From Novosphingobium sp. (GTDB lineage: Bacteria > Pseudomonadota > Alphaproteobacteria > Sphingomonadales > Sphingomonadaceae), in NCBI GenBank assembly GCA_024236235.1, contig JACKKV010000009.1, forward strand, positions 1 to 59,304: 59,304 nucleotides of DNA, in the 5' to 3' direction. Within the stretch, counting starts at the first letter, position 1. The number at the start of each line of letters is the position of its first letter. Of the stretch, positions 15,510-24,207 are shown piece after piece. Made by a program: the position numbers and the translations under genes. The notes beneath the pieces were generated by a model. That model did not search any database. It saw only the letters and a program-made list of their open reading frames with translations, and was not told the DNA's origin.

Positions 15510-16850
15510 ATGCGCATATCGATAGTGAACGGACGCCTGGGGGCGGGTTTGCTCGCTGCGGTGCTGTGTTCAGCCCAGCCGGTTCTGGCCGACGATACGG
15601 GCGGTGACGCGGATGCAGAGCTGAGCGCGCTGCGCAAGCAAGTGGCGGAATTGCAGGCACGCGAGGCAGCGGCGCAGCAACGGGCCGATACTCTGGAACT
15701 GCGGCTGGCGCGGCTCGAACGCCAGCAGATCAGCGACATGGAGGCTGCCGACATGCGCGGGGCTTATGTCGCTTCGCGTGCCCGGGCGATTCCGGACGAT
15801 CCCATGCTGGCCTATTTCCAGGGCGATCCTGGCGATCCGGGCGTGACCGGCGGGGGCGTGATCGACGGCATCGATCCGAATGACCGCAAGGCACCGGCGC
15901 CGACCGAGGCGGAAACCGAACTTGCCGCCCAGCGGCAGGGCCGTTTCGGGGACCGGGTCGGGCTGGAACTGGGGCTGAACTATACCCATTTCGACAGCGC
16001 GCGGATCAATCTGAACGGGTTTCTGGCGCTGGACGCGATTTTCCTGGGCACGATCAGCATCGATCAGGTGACGGCCGATATTTTCTCGGTCGATCCGACC
16101 TTGCGCTTTGGCGTGAGTGACCGTCTCTTTTTCGACGCCAACATGCCCTATCTCTATCGTACCTCCAATTTTCGCTCCGGCGGCGCGGGTGGCAATGCCA
16201 GCGGGCTGATCGAACAGCGGGTGTCCGACCAGGGTTTCGGCGATTTCAACCTGGGCGCCAGCTACCGTCTGCTGCGCGAGAGTGGCGGGCGGCCGGATGT
16301 GGTGCTGACGGCGCGGGCCAAGGCGCCCACTGGCAAGCACCCCTATGGTGTCGAATTCGTGGAAGTCGCCAACAGCGAGGGCAATCTGTCCGTGCCCGAA
16401 CATCTTTCAACCGGCAGTGGTGTGTGGGGCGGATCGATCGGCGTTTCCGCACTCAAGACCCTGGACCCGATGGTGGTGTTCGGCAGCCTGACCTATTTCC
16501 ACAATTTCCCGCGCAGTTTCGGCGATGTGGACGAAGCGCCGGGCGAACAGCCGGGCCGGGTGAATGTGGGCAACGCCTATCAGCTGGGGGCCGGGCTGGC
16601 CTATGCGCTGAATGACCGTTCCAGCATCAGCATGTCCTATACCCAGCGGATCGTCGAAAAATCGAAAGTCGGGCTGCAAGGGCAGGAGATGCGCGACATC
16701 ATCGGCAGCCAGGCCAATGTCGGCCTGGTCAATCTGGGGGCGACATTCTCGCTCAGCGATCATCTGACGCTGATTAGCACGGTGGGGATCGGGCTGACGG
16801 ACGACAGCCCCGACATGTCAGTCAGCGTGCGGATACCCTATCGTTTCTGA
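15510..16850 (+). CDS. coiled-coil outer-membrane beta-barrel transporter (FapF-like)
   Basis: A 446-residue protein with signal peptide (LLAAVLCSAQPVLA), then a heptad-rich coiled coil at about residues 36-76 (ELSALRKQVAELQ...LELRLARLE), an acidic/Pro linker with Gly-Asp repeats, and a C-terminal beta-barrel from about residue 145. The barrel shows alternating aromatic/hydrophobic strands and ends in PYRF, the terminal Phe recognised by BAM. FapF has exactly this build: a trimerising coiled coil in the periplasm and a gated 12-strand-type barrel that exports Fap subunits. It is the last gene of the operon, followed by a strong terminator. The ATG follows GGAG. Confidence 0.88.
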   Translation: MRISIVNGRLGAGLLAAVLCSAQPVLADDTGGDADAELSALRKQVAELQAREAAAQQRADTLELRLARLERQQISDMEAADMRGAYVASRARAIPDDPMLAYFQGDPGDPGVTGGGVIDGIDPNDRKAPAPTEAETELAAQRQGRFGDRVGLELGLNYTHFDSARINLNGFLALDAIFLGTISIDQVTADIFSVDPTLRFGVSDRLFFDANMPYLYRTSNFRSGGAGGNASGLIEQRVSDQGFGDFNLGASYRLLRESGGRPDVVLTARAKAPTGKHPYGVEFVEVANSEGNLSVPEHLSTGSGVWGGSIGVSALKTLDPMVVFGSLTYFHNFPRSFGDVDEAPGEQPGRVNVGNAYQLGAGLAYALNDRSSISMSYTQRIVEKSKVGLQGQEMRDIIGSQANVGLVNLGATFSLSDHLTLISTVGIGLTDDSPDMSVSVRIPYRF

Positions 16851-16865
16851 ATTTCCCCGGGGGAA

Positions 16866-16906
16866 GGGGCCGGTCTGCCCCCAATAATGGGCCGGCCCCA
16901 CTTTTT
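16866..16906. terminator. bidirectional intrinsic terminator, Fap-like operon / purL
   Basis: GGGGCCGG and CCGGCCCC form a perfect 8-bp stem with an 18-base loop, followed by ACTTTTTG on the plus strand. It closes the Fap-like operon. The palindromic stem lies 14 bases after the convergent purL stop and could serve both. Confidence 0.8.
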
Positions 16907-16912
16907 GCGTGG

Positions 16913-19069
16913 TTATGTTTCCATCCAGTCGCGGAAGAAGCTGTCACTGGCTTCGCGCAGGGCGGTGAGTCCCACTCCGGCGACGGTGCTCCCACCAACA
17001 GAGCCAATCTGTATGGCATTTTCGAGGAACTCGTCGACCGGTGCAGCGATCAGGTAACGTCCTTGGTCTTCACCGAAGGCGGTGGCAACATCCAGTGGGA
17101 TGGTCAGTGAACAGCCGATGTTACCGGCAAGGGCCATCTCGGCGAGCGCGACGATCAGGCCGCCGTCGGAAATGTCATGGACCGCGTTGGCCTTGCCCAT
17201 ATCGATAAACCAACGCACGTCATTGCCGCGCTCTCGCTCCTCGGCGAGGTCGACGGGTGGCGGCGGCCCTGCTTCCCGGCCATGCACTTCACGCAGCCAC
17301 AAGGATTGGCCCAGATGCGTACCTTCGCCTCCTAGCAGCCAGATCGCATCCCCCTCATTCTTGAACCCGATCCCCACCATTTTCGCATGATCCGCCATCA
17401 ACCCCACGCCGCCAATCGCCGGCGTCGGTAGGATGGCGCTGCCGCCCCCCGTCGCCTTGCTCTCGTTATAAAGCGACACGTTCCCCGAAACGATGGGGTA
17501 ATCCAGCGCCCGGCAGGCGTCGCCCATGCCGTTGAGGCAGCCCACGATCTGGGCCATGATTTCAGGCCGCTGCGGATTGGCGAAGTTGAGGCAATTGGTA
17601 ATTGCCAGCGGCCGCGCACCCACCGCGCTGAGGTTGCGATAGGTTTCGGCCACCGCCTGCTTGCCGCCTTCATAGGGATCGGCATAGCAATAGCGCGGGG
17701 TGCAATCGGTGCTGATCGCCAGTGCCTTCTTCGTGCCATGCACGCGCACCACCGCCGCATCGCCGCCGGTCTGTAGCGTGTCCGCGCCCACCTGGCTGTC
17801 GTATTGTTCCCAGATCCAGCGCCTGCTGGCGAGATCGGGGCTGGCCATCAGCTTGAGCAGATCGGCCCCGATATCTGTGCATTGGGGCACATCGCCCAGC
17901 GGCGCGACATTGGCCCAGACCTTGTATTCTTCGGGCGTGACATAGGGTCGGTCGTATTCCGGCGCATCGTCCGCCAGCGGGCCGAGCGGGATATCGCACA
18001 CGACTTCGCCGTTCCATTCCAGCACCATGTGGCCGGTATCAGTCACCTCGCCGATCACCGCGAAGTCCAGTTCCCACTTGCGGAAGATCGCTTCCGCCAT
18101 CGGCTCCTTGCCGGGCTTGAGGACCATCAGCATGCGCTCCTGGCTTTCGGACAGCATCATTTCATAAGGCGTCATGCCTTCTTCGCGGCAGGGCACCTGG
18201 TTCATGTCCAGCCGGATGCCCGCGCCGCCCTTGCTGGCCATTTCCACGCTGGAACTGGTCAGCCCCGCCGCGCCCATGTCCTGTATGGCGACGATCGCAT
18301 CGGTCGCCATCAGTTCAAGGCAGGCTTCGATCAGCAGCTTTTCGGTGAAGGGATCGCCCACCTGCACGGTCGGCCGCTTTTCTTCGGTATCGTCACTGAA
18401 ATCGGCGCTGGCCATGGTTGCGCCATGAATCCCGTCGCGCCCGGTCTTGGAGCCCACATAGACGATCGGATTGCCAAGGCCAGTGGCCGCGCAATAGAAG
18501 ATCTTGTCCGTATCGGCGACGCCCACGGTCATCGCGTTGACCAGGATATTACCGTCATAGGCAGGGTGGAAATTGGTTTCCCCGCCCACGGTCGGCACGC
18601 CCACGCAATTGCCATAGCCGCCGATGCCCGCAACCACGCCCTGCACCAGATGCTTCATCTTCGGGTGATCGGGCCGCCCGAAGCGCAGCGCGTTCATGTT
18701 GGCGACGGGCCGCGCGCCCATGGTAAAGACATCGCGCAGAATGCCGCCCACGCCGGTGGCGGCGCCCTGATAGGGTTCGATGTAGGACGGGTGATTGTGG
18801 CTTTCCATCTTGAAGATGGCGGCCTGCCCGTCACCGATGTCGATCACGCCAGCGTTCTCGCCCGGCCCCTGAATCACCCAGGGCGCCTCTGTCGGCAGTT
18901 TCTTGAGATGCAGCCTGCTTGACTTGTAAGAGCAATGTTCTGACCACATGACTGAAAATATGCCCAGTTCCACCAGATTGGGCTCGCGCCCCAGCGCATG
19001 CAGGACGCGCTCATATTCCTCTTCAGACAGCCCGTGGGCGGCGACAACATCTGCGGTGATTTCGGCCAT
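16913..19069 (-). CDS. purL: phosphoribosylformylglycinamidine synthase, PurL (small form)
   Basis: ATP-dependent synthesis of FGAM in the purine pathway, using ammonia from PurQ. At 718 residues it is the standalone PurL found with PurS and PurQ, not the large fused form. Features: the N-terminal linker (SEEEYERVLHALG...), then two AIRS-like halves; MWSEHCSYKSS and KMESHNHPS near the N-terminus, GGETNFHPAYD, and the second half with SGNVSLYNES and DISDGG. The ATG start is at the left end of the coding frame and gives the conserved MAEITADVVAAHGLS. The gene is divergent from xseB with an 85-base gap. Confidence 0.97.
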   Translation of the reverse strand: MAEITADVVAAHGLSEEEYERVLHALGREPNLVELGIFSVMWSEHCSYKSSRLHLKKLPTEAPWVIQGPGENAGVIDIGDGQAAIFKMESHNHPSYIEPYQGAATGVGGILRDVFTMGARPVANMNALRFGRPDHPKMKHLVQGVVAGIGGYGNCVGVPTVGGETNFHPAYDGNILVNAMTVGVADTDKIFYCAATGLGNPIVYVGSKTGRDGIHGATMASADFSDDTEEKRPTVQVGDPFTEKLLIEACLELMATDAIVAIQDMGAAGLTSSSVEMASKGGAGIRLDMNQVPCREEGMTPYEMMLSESQERMLMVLKPGKEPMAEAIFRKWELDFAVIGEVTDTGHMVLEWNGEVVCDIPLGPLADDAPEYDRPYVTPEEYKVWANVAPLGDVPQCTDIGADLLKLMASPDLASRRWIWEQYDSQVGADTLQTGGDAAVVRVHGTKKALAISTDCTPRYCYADPYEGGKQAVAETYRNLSAVGARPLAITNCLNFANPQRPEIMAQIVGCLNGMGDACRALDYPIVSGNVSLYNESKATGGGSAILPTPAIGGVGLMADHAKMVGIGFKNEGDAIWLLGGEGTHLGQSLWLREVHGREAGPPPPVDLAEERERGNDVRWFIDMGKANAVHDISDGGLIVALAEMALAGNIGCSLTIPLDVATAFGEDQGRYLIAAPVDEFLENAIQIGSVGGSTVAGVGLTALREASDSFFRDWMET

Positions 19070-19154
19070 GTTCGCGCCCTTAGCGGCGCTCTTGCCGGAT
19101 CGCTAGCCCTGCCGCGCTTGACCGTGCAGCTTATGCCCGTCAATGCTGTGCGCC

Positions 19155-19406
19155 ATGGAGCAGAAAGCCGCCGATATCACCGCCATGAGCTTCGAACAGG
19201 CGCTGCAGGCGCTCGAAGCCATCGTCCGCCAGCTGGAAAGTGGCGAAGTGCCGCTGGACGAATCGATCACCCTTTACGAACGGGGCGAGGAACTGCGTCG
19301 CCACTGTCAGGCCCGGCTTGATGCCGCCCAGGCCCGGATCGAGAAGATCGTGGCTGGCCCCGATGGTGCCGCCCGCGCGACGGAACCTTTTTCAGAGGGC
19401 GGTTGA
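19155..19406 (+). CDS. xseB: exodeoxyribonuclease VII small subunit
   Basis: Small subunit that binds XseA; the pair degrades single-stranded DNA. An 83-residue all-helical protein with SFEQALQALEAIVRQLESGE and the following YERGEELRR...ARLDAAQARIEKI, the family signature. The start is uncertain: I take the ATG of MEQKAADI; an ATG four codons earlier and one at MSFEQ are alternatives. The large-subunit gene is not in the window. The stop overlaps or abuts the start of ispA, so the two are co-transcribed, as in many proteobacteria. Confidence 0.93.
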   Translation: MEQKAADITAMSFEQALQALEAIVRQLESGEVPLDESITLYERGEELRRHCQARLDAAQARIEKIVAGPDGAARATEPFSEGG

Positions 19407-19408
19407 GC

Positions 19409-20317
19409 GTGACTGTGCGCGCCACGCCGCCGGGCGAACTTGCCGATGAAATGCAACGAGTCGCCGACGATGTAGATGCTGCATTTGACGCATTCCTGCC
19501 AGTCCCGACAGATGCGAGGGCGCGGCTGGTGCAGGCGATGCGTTATGCGGTGATCGGCGCGGGCAAGCGGTTGCGCCCCCTGCTGCTGATGGCGACGGCG
19601 CAGATTTACGGCGTGGGCAGGGAACATGCCATTCGCGCGGGCTGTGCGGTGGAGGCCATTCATACCTATTCGCTGATTCATGACGATCTGCCCTGCATGG
19701 ACGATGACGATCTGCGCCGGGGCAGGCCCAGCGTGCACAAGGCCTTTGACGAGGCAACGGCGGTGCTGGCGGGCGATTCGCTGCACGCCTTTGCCTTCGA
19801 ACTGCTCTGCCAGCCCGCAACCAGCGAAGATCCGTTCATCCGGGCGGAACTGGTGCGCGCGCTCGCCCAGGCAAGTGGCGCAAACGGCATGGCGGGCGGG
19901 CAAATGATGGACATGGTCGCCGAAACCCAGTCATTCGATCTGCCCACGATCACGCGATTACAGCAACTCAAGACCGGGGCGCTACTGGACGCGGCGGTGG
20001 AGATGGGGGCAATCCTGGGGCACGCGGCCCCGGACGAGCGGCTCCATCTGCGCGGCTATGCCCGCGATATCGGGCTGGCGTTCCAGATCGTCGACGATCT
20101 GATCGATCACGAGGGTGACGAGCTGAAGGCGGGCAAGGCGCTGCGCAAGGACGAAGCGGCCGGAAAGCAGACCTTCATCACGCTGCTGGGGGCGGACCGC
20201 GCGCGCGAACAGGCGCATATGCTGACGCAGCAGGCGGTCGGCCATCTGGCCCAGCATGGGCCGGAGGCGGACATGCTGCGTGCGCTGGCACGATTTATTG
20301 TGGAAAGGGACCACTGA
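19409..20317 (+). CDS. ispA: farnesyl/geranyl diphosphate synthase
   Basis: Builds short prenyl diphosphates by condensing IPP with DMAPP/GPP. A 302-residue all-helical enzyme with the first Asp-rich motif DDLPCMDDDDLRRG, the KTGALL region and the second motif DDLID. The length and the small residues before the first Asp motif suggest a C15 (farnesyl) product. I take GTG (VTVRATPP), 9 bases after GAGGG; a TTG two codons earlier overlaps the xseB stop. It shares its end with the coaD start (TGATG). Confidence 0.95.
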   Translation: MTVRATPPGELADEMQRVADDVDAAFDAFLPVPTDARARLVQAMRYAVIGAGKRLRPLLLMATAQIYGVGREHAIRAGCAVEAIHTYSLIHDDLPCMDDDDLRRGRPSVHKAFDEATAVLAGDSLHAFAFELLCQPATSEDPFIRAELVRALAQASGANGMAGGQMMDMVAETQSFDLPTITRLQQLKTGALLDAAVEMGAILGHAAPDERLHLRGYARDIGLAFQIVDDLIDHEGDELKAGKALRKDEAAGKQTFITLLGADRAREQAHMLTQQAVGHLAQHGPEADMLRALARFIVERDH

Positions 20318-20829
20318 TGGGGGAACGCATTGGCATCTATCCGGGGACGTTTGACCCCATAACCCTGGGCCATGCCGATATCATCCGGCGCGGGGCCAAG
20401 CTGGTCGACCGGCTGATCATTGGTGTGACCACAAACATCTCCAAGAATCCCATGTTCTCGCCCGAAGAACGCATGGCCATGGTCAGCCGCGAGGTGGCGA
20501 GCCTGGGCATCACTAATGTCGACATTGTCGGCTTCAACGCGCTGCTGATGAGGTTCGCCGAAAAACAGGGTGCCAGCGTGATCGTACGCGGACTGCGCGC
20601 CGTGGCGGATTTCGAATATGAATATCAGATGGCGGGCATGAACCAGCAGATCAATGACCGCGTTGAAACCATCTTCCTGATGGCGGATGTCTCCTTGCAG
20701 CCGATTGCTTCGAAGCTGGTCAAGGAAATCGCACTGTTCGGCGGTGACATCACGCCCTTTGTCAGCCCGCAGGTCCGCGAGGATGTCGTCGCGCGGGTGA
20801 AGGAACGCGGCCAGCTTGGCGATTACTGA
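20317..20829 (+). CDS. coaD: phosphopantetheine adenylyltransferase
   Basis: Transfers AMP from ATP to 4'-phosphopantetheine in CoA synthesis. A 170-residue nucleotidyltransferase with YPGTFDPITLGHADII (the T/HxGH-type motif), VRGLRAVADFEYE and the late ISSS-like substrate loop replaced by ...SLQPIASKLVKE. Length is typical. Its ATG overlaps the ispA stop (TGATG), so it is translated from the same message. Confidence 0.97.
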   Translation: MGERIGIYPGTFDPITLGHADIIRRGAKLVDRLIIGVTTNISKNPMFSPEERMAMVSREVASLGITNVDIVGFNALLMRFAEKQGASVIVRGLRAVADFEYEYQMAGMNQQINDRVETIFLMADVSLQPIASKLVKEIALFGGDITPFVSPQVREDVVARVKERGQLGDY

Positions 20830-20912
20830 TGGCATACTCATTCATTGTAACGACAGTCGCCCGCGTCTAAACGCGCCTGCATTGCACAGTCCCGAAAAGG
20901 CCCAGAGAGTTC

Positions 20913-21587
20913 ATGCTGAAAGCCCTTACCTCCGTCACGCTCGCCCTTGCCCTGTCACTCGGCGCGGGGGGTGTCGCCCTCGCCAAGGACAAGAAGGTGC
21001 CTGGACAGGAAGCAAAGCGTGTCTATGCGCCGGTCAATTTCAACCTCAACGAAGACCGGGACAATATCCTTCTGCTCGATCTCTCCGACGGGCAACGCGT
21101 CGCCATCCGGCTTATGCCGGACTGGGCGCCGAACCATGTGGCCCGGATCAAGGAACTGACGCGGCAGGGGTTCTACAACGGTTTGACTTTTCACCGTGTG
21201 ATCGACGGCTTCATGGCGCAGACTGGCGATCCGACCGGCACGGGGCGGGGCGGTTCGCTGCTTGGCGATCTCGAACCCGAATTCAACGATGTCCCGCATG
21301 TGCGCGGCACCGTATCCATGGCCCGCGCGCGGGCGGAAAACAGCGCGAACAGCCAGTTCTTCATCGTGTTCTATCCCAAGTTCGCGCTGGACCGGAAATA
21401 TACCAATTTCGGGCGTGTGATCGCGAACATGGCGGCGGTGGACGCGATTCACCGCGGTGAACCGCCTGCTGACCCGACCAGGGTTGTCCAGGCGAGCATT
21501 GCCGCCGACAATGTGCCGCCCCCGTCCGTGATGCCGGCGGCAGATCCGGTGGGCGAACAGATCGTTGCCGGCGCGACCGCAAACTGA
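20913..21587 (+). CDS. exported cyclophilin-type peptidyl-prolyl cis-trans isomerase
   Basis: A 224-residue cyclophilin with a signal peptide (ALTSVTLALALSLGAGGVALA), so it acts in the periplasm on proline bonds of exported proteins. The cyclophilin core is visible: FYNGLTFHRVIDGFMAQTGD, GTGRGG, and the ARAENSANSQFFIVF motif with substrate-binding residues. The C-terminus is a loose, Pro/Ala-rich tail. It starts 83 bases after coaD and lies upstream of queA, 42 bases away, in the same direction. ATG start after AGAGAG. Confidence 0.92.
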   Translation: MLKALTSVTLALALSLGAGGVALAKDKKVPGQEAKRVYAPVNFNLNEDRDNILLLDLSDGQRVAIRLMPDWAPNHVARIKELTRQGFYNGLTFHRVIDGFMAQTGDPTGTGRGGSLLGDLEPEFNDVPHVRGTVSMARARAENSANSQFFIVFYPKFALDRKYTNFGRVIANMAAVDAIHRGEPPADPTRVVQASIAADNVPPPSVMPAADPVGEQIVAGATAN

Positions 21588-21629
21588 TCGCATGCTTGCA
21601 TTGCGCCTGTGCCTTCCTAATGGGGCGGA

Positions 21630-22658
21630 ATGCGCGTTGATCTTTTTGACTTTGAACTCCCGCCGGAACGCATAGCGCTCCGTCCCGCGAAGCCGCGCGA
21701 TGCCGCAAGAATGCTGGTGGCGCAGGGCGACCAGCCCATGATCGACCGCACCGTATCGGACCTGCCCGGTCTGTTGCGATCAGGCGACGTGCTGGTGTTC
21801 AATGATACGAGGGTGATCCCGGCCCAGCTTGAGGGCAGGCGCGGTGAGGCGCGAATCGGCGCGACGCTGCACAAACGGATCGACCTGCGTTGCTGGCAGG
21901 CCTTCGTGCGCAACGGCAAGCGCCTGCGGCCCGGCGATGTCATTGACTTTCCTGCAGATGTCAGCGCCATCGCGCAGGCCCGGCATGCCGATGGCAGCTG
22001 GACCCTGGCCTTCGCCGGGGATGCGCCGGTCGAAGTGCTGCTGGAACGGGCCGGAACCATGCCGCTGCCGCCCTATATTGCCGGCAAACGGCCCACCGAC
22101 GAAGCGGATCGCGCTGATTACCAGACGATCTTCGCGCGCGAGGATGGCGCGGTTGCGGCACCCACCGCGGCTCTGCATTTCACTGATCGCCTGCTGGCCG
22201 AACTGGACGCGGCGGGTGTGCGGCGCGAAACGCTGACGCTGCACGTCGGGGCGGGGACGTTTCTGCCGGTCAAGGCGGATGACACGCGGGATCACGCAAT
22301 GCATGCCGAGTGGGGCCGGATCGAAACTGAGACGGCAGACCGGCTTAACGCCGCGCGCGCCGCGGGCGGGCGGCTGATTGCGGTTGGAACTACCTCACTG
22401 CGTTTGCTGGAAAGCGCCACCGGCGAGGACAGCGTGATCCGGCCCTTTGCGGGCGATACCTCGATCTTCATCACGCCGGGTTACCGGTTCCGTGCAATTG
22501 ACGGGCTGATGACCAATTTCCACCTGCCCCGGTCAACCCTGTTCATGCTGGTGTCCGCGCTGATGGGCCTGGAACGGATGCAGGCCGCCTATGCTCATGC
22601 CATCGCGCAAGGCTACCGCTTCTACAGCTATGGCGATTCCAGCCTGCTGATTCCTTAA
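21630..22658 (+). CDS. queA: S-adenosylmethionine:tRNA ribosyltransferase-isomerase
   Basis: Adds the ribosyl part of AdoMet to preQ1-tRNA to form epoxyqueuosine. A 342-residue protein with RVDLFDFELPPERIA at the start, NDTRVIPA, VGAGTFLPVKADD, GTTSLRLLE and the terminal FYSYGDSSLL, all QueA hallmarks. It works with Tgt, whose gene lies about 4 kb downstream rather than adjacent as in many genomes. Its last 4 bases overlap the end of the convergent outer-membrane gene. Confidence 0.97.
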   Translation: MRVDLFDFELPPERIALRPAKPRDAARMLVAQGDQPMIDRTVSDLPGLLRSGDVLVFNDTRVIPAQLEGRRGEARIGATLHKRIDLRCWQAFVRNGKRLRPGDVIDFPADVSAIAQARHADGSWTLAFAGDAPVEVLLERAGTMPLPPYIAGKRPTDEADRADYQTIFAREDGAVAAPTAALHFTDRLLAELDAAGVRRETLTLHVGAGTFLPVKADDTRDHAMHAEWGRIETETADRLNAARAAGGRLIAVGTTSLRLLESATGEDSVIRPFAGDTSIFITPGYRFRAIDGLMTNFHLPRSTLFMLVSALMGLERMQAAYAHAIAQGYRFYSYGDSSLLIP

Positions 22659-23575
22659 AGCTTGTAGCTGAGTGTCGAGGAGACGACATACTCGTCATAA
22701 TCAGCCGATGGCAGGTTTGAATTGCGGTCCATGTAGCGCAACTGAGGTTTGAAGGAGAACCCTCCGCCGAGGGGAGTATCGAGCGAAGCGCTGACCGTAT
22801 GGCGGCTTTCATCGCGCTTTTCGCCGATCGATGGAGTTACATGGCGATAATCGCGCTCTGCATAGCTGTAGCCGAGGCGTGCCTTGGCCTTAATTCCCGC
22901 AAGACTGACCGGAAACTGCGCGCGGGCGCTGGCCTGAAAGCCCTGGTAATCGAGTTCCGGTGCATGTGCGTCCTCATTGTCATAGCGCAGGCCGACGGCG
23001 ACATAGGCCTTGCGCCCGGCGAAATAGCGATAGGCGTCCACGCTGCCGATATGGGTGTGAGCATCGAGACGGTCAGAATCGAGGAAGGCCTTGTCCAGAT
23101 AGATGTAGCTTGCCCGCAAGAGCAGCTTGTCACCCGCGAATGTGGTGATCGATGGCGAGAGCATATGCATGTCCAGATAGCCATCACCACCGAGCAGCAC
23201 ATGGCTGAACGCGTAGTCGCCACCAAAGGACGTCTTCCCGCTTTCCAGCGAGGCGCCCAAGGACAGGCGATGAACCTGCAAGTCATAATCGCCGAGATCG
23301 GCGTATGATGTCTGGTCGAAGTCATAGCCTGCGTGCAGCAACAGCGTTTTGCTGTCGATCAGCTTGTAGCCGGCAGAGACCTGGGCAAGCGCCGCCACGT
23401 CTCCCTTGCGCGCATTGATTTCAGCCTCGTCCACTGCGACGTTGCTGTCATATTGCGCGCCCAGAGCGAGCGTTAGCGAAACGGGCGACTTGTCACTGGC
23501 CGATGCGGGCTGGGCCATCGTGATCGCGCACAATGATGCAATGCCCATCAGGGCGCGCGCCGTGAAGGTTCTCAT
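22655..23575 (-). CDS. outer-membrane beta-barrel protein, unknown function
   Basis: A 306-residue exported protein with signal peptide (LMGIASLCAITMAQPASA). The rest is a run of amphipathic beta strands with regularly spaced Tyr/Asp (LLLHAGYDFDQTSY, LLLRASYIYLDKAF, KARLGYSYAERDY), about 12-14 strands, and a C-terminus ending YKL. This resembles the barrel of surface lipoprotein assembly modifier (SLAM/DUF560) proteins, but the TPR part of SLAM is missing. It is 90 bases downstream of the small acidic secreted gene on the same strand, so the two may function together. ATG start; GAAGC-like site upstream. Confidence 0.8.
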   Translation of the reverse strand: MRTFTARALMGIASLCAITMAQPASASDKSPVSLTLALGAQYDSNVAVDEAEINARKGDVAALAQVSAGYKLIDSKTLLLHAGYDFDQTSYADLGDYDLQVHRLSLGASLESGKTSFGGDYAFSHVLLGGDGYLDMHMLSPSITTFAGDKLLLRASYIYLDKAFLDSDRLDAHTHIGSVDAYRYFAGRKAYVAVGLRYDNEDAHAPELDYQGFQASARAQFPVSLAGIKAKARLGYSYAERDYRHVTPSIGEKRDESRHTVSASLDTPLGGGFSFKPQLRYMDRNSNLPSADYDEYVVSSTLSYKL

Positions 23576-23665
23576 GGCTTCTCCAACGACAAAGGGCAGC
23601 CATGCTGCCCTTTGCGCTTCAATACAGCTCGTCTGGCGACATGCGCGCCTTGACTGAAATTCGGA

Positions 23666-24013
23666 TCAGTTGGCGCTGGACGTCATCTCGACGCGATCCA
23701 GAACGCGTTCGGCGGTCCGGTCCGCGATCATGTCCGCTTCGTCGTCGCCACGAAAATTTTCGCCGCCGGTCATGTAGAGGATTTCCGGATTGTCGATGCC
23801 GTCTTCCACCGGCGAGGGATCAATCACCTCTTCGTCGATCGCCACTTCTTCGCCATCGGTCATGCCGCTGTCATCGATCAGTTCGGCAGAGCCCTCATCG
23901 ACCACTACTTCTTCGACCACCTCATCGGTCACTTCTTCGGCCATGCCCGCGACCGGCGAGGCGGCGTAGGCAACTGATGCAGCAATCAGGCCAAGAATAC
24001 GAATCTTGTTCAT
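23666..24013 (-). CDS. small highly acidic exported protein
   Basis: A 115-residue protein with a signal peptide (IRILGLIAASVAYAASPVAGMA). The mature part is dominated by Glu/Asp/Val runs (EEVTDEVVEEVVVDEG, GEEVAIDEEVIDPS) with no aromatic core and ends in a small helix (ADRTAERVLDRVEM). I recognise no family. The composition suggests a disordered, metal-binding or charge-bearing periplasmic or surface protein. The start is the ATG after AGGGGAGG; the frame extends further without support. It is the first gene of a two-gene unit with the barrel protein and is divergent from the ABC exporter. Confidence 0.75.
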   Translation of the reverse strand: MNKIRILGLIAASVAYAASPVAGMAEEVTDEVVEEVVVDEGSAELIDDSGMTDGEEVAIDEEVIDPSPVEDGIDNPEILYMTGGENFRGDDEADMIADRTAERVLDRVEMTSSAN

Positions 24014-24117
24014 CAAAACCTCCCCTTGTCGAGGCGCACAGAAGCGAACATTCACCGGCGCGCCGCGCAAAAAGCGCGCGGGAAGCTGAACGGCAAATTA
24101 ATGAACCGTTATTCTTG

Positions 24118-24128
24118 CTGAAATTCAG
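24118..24128. promoter_or_regulatory. palindrome in the divergent promoter region
   Basis: CTGAAATTCAG is a perfect 11-base palindrome (odd centre) within a 194-base AT-richer gap between two divergent units. It could be an operator for either; nothing else decides this. Confidence 0.3.
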
Positions 24129-24207
24129 ATAGTAACGAAAGGATTTGCGCCAAACAGATGATCGCAATGACCTTGTATCCGGGCGCAACATCACCAGATT
24201 GGGAGCG

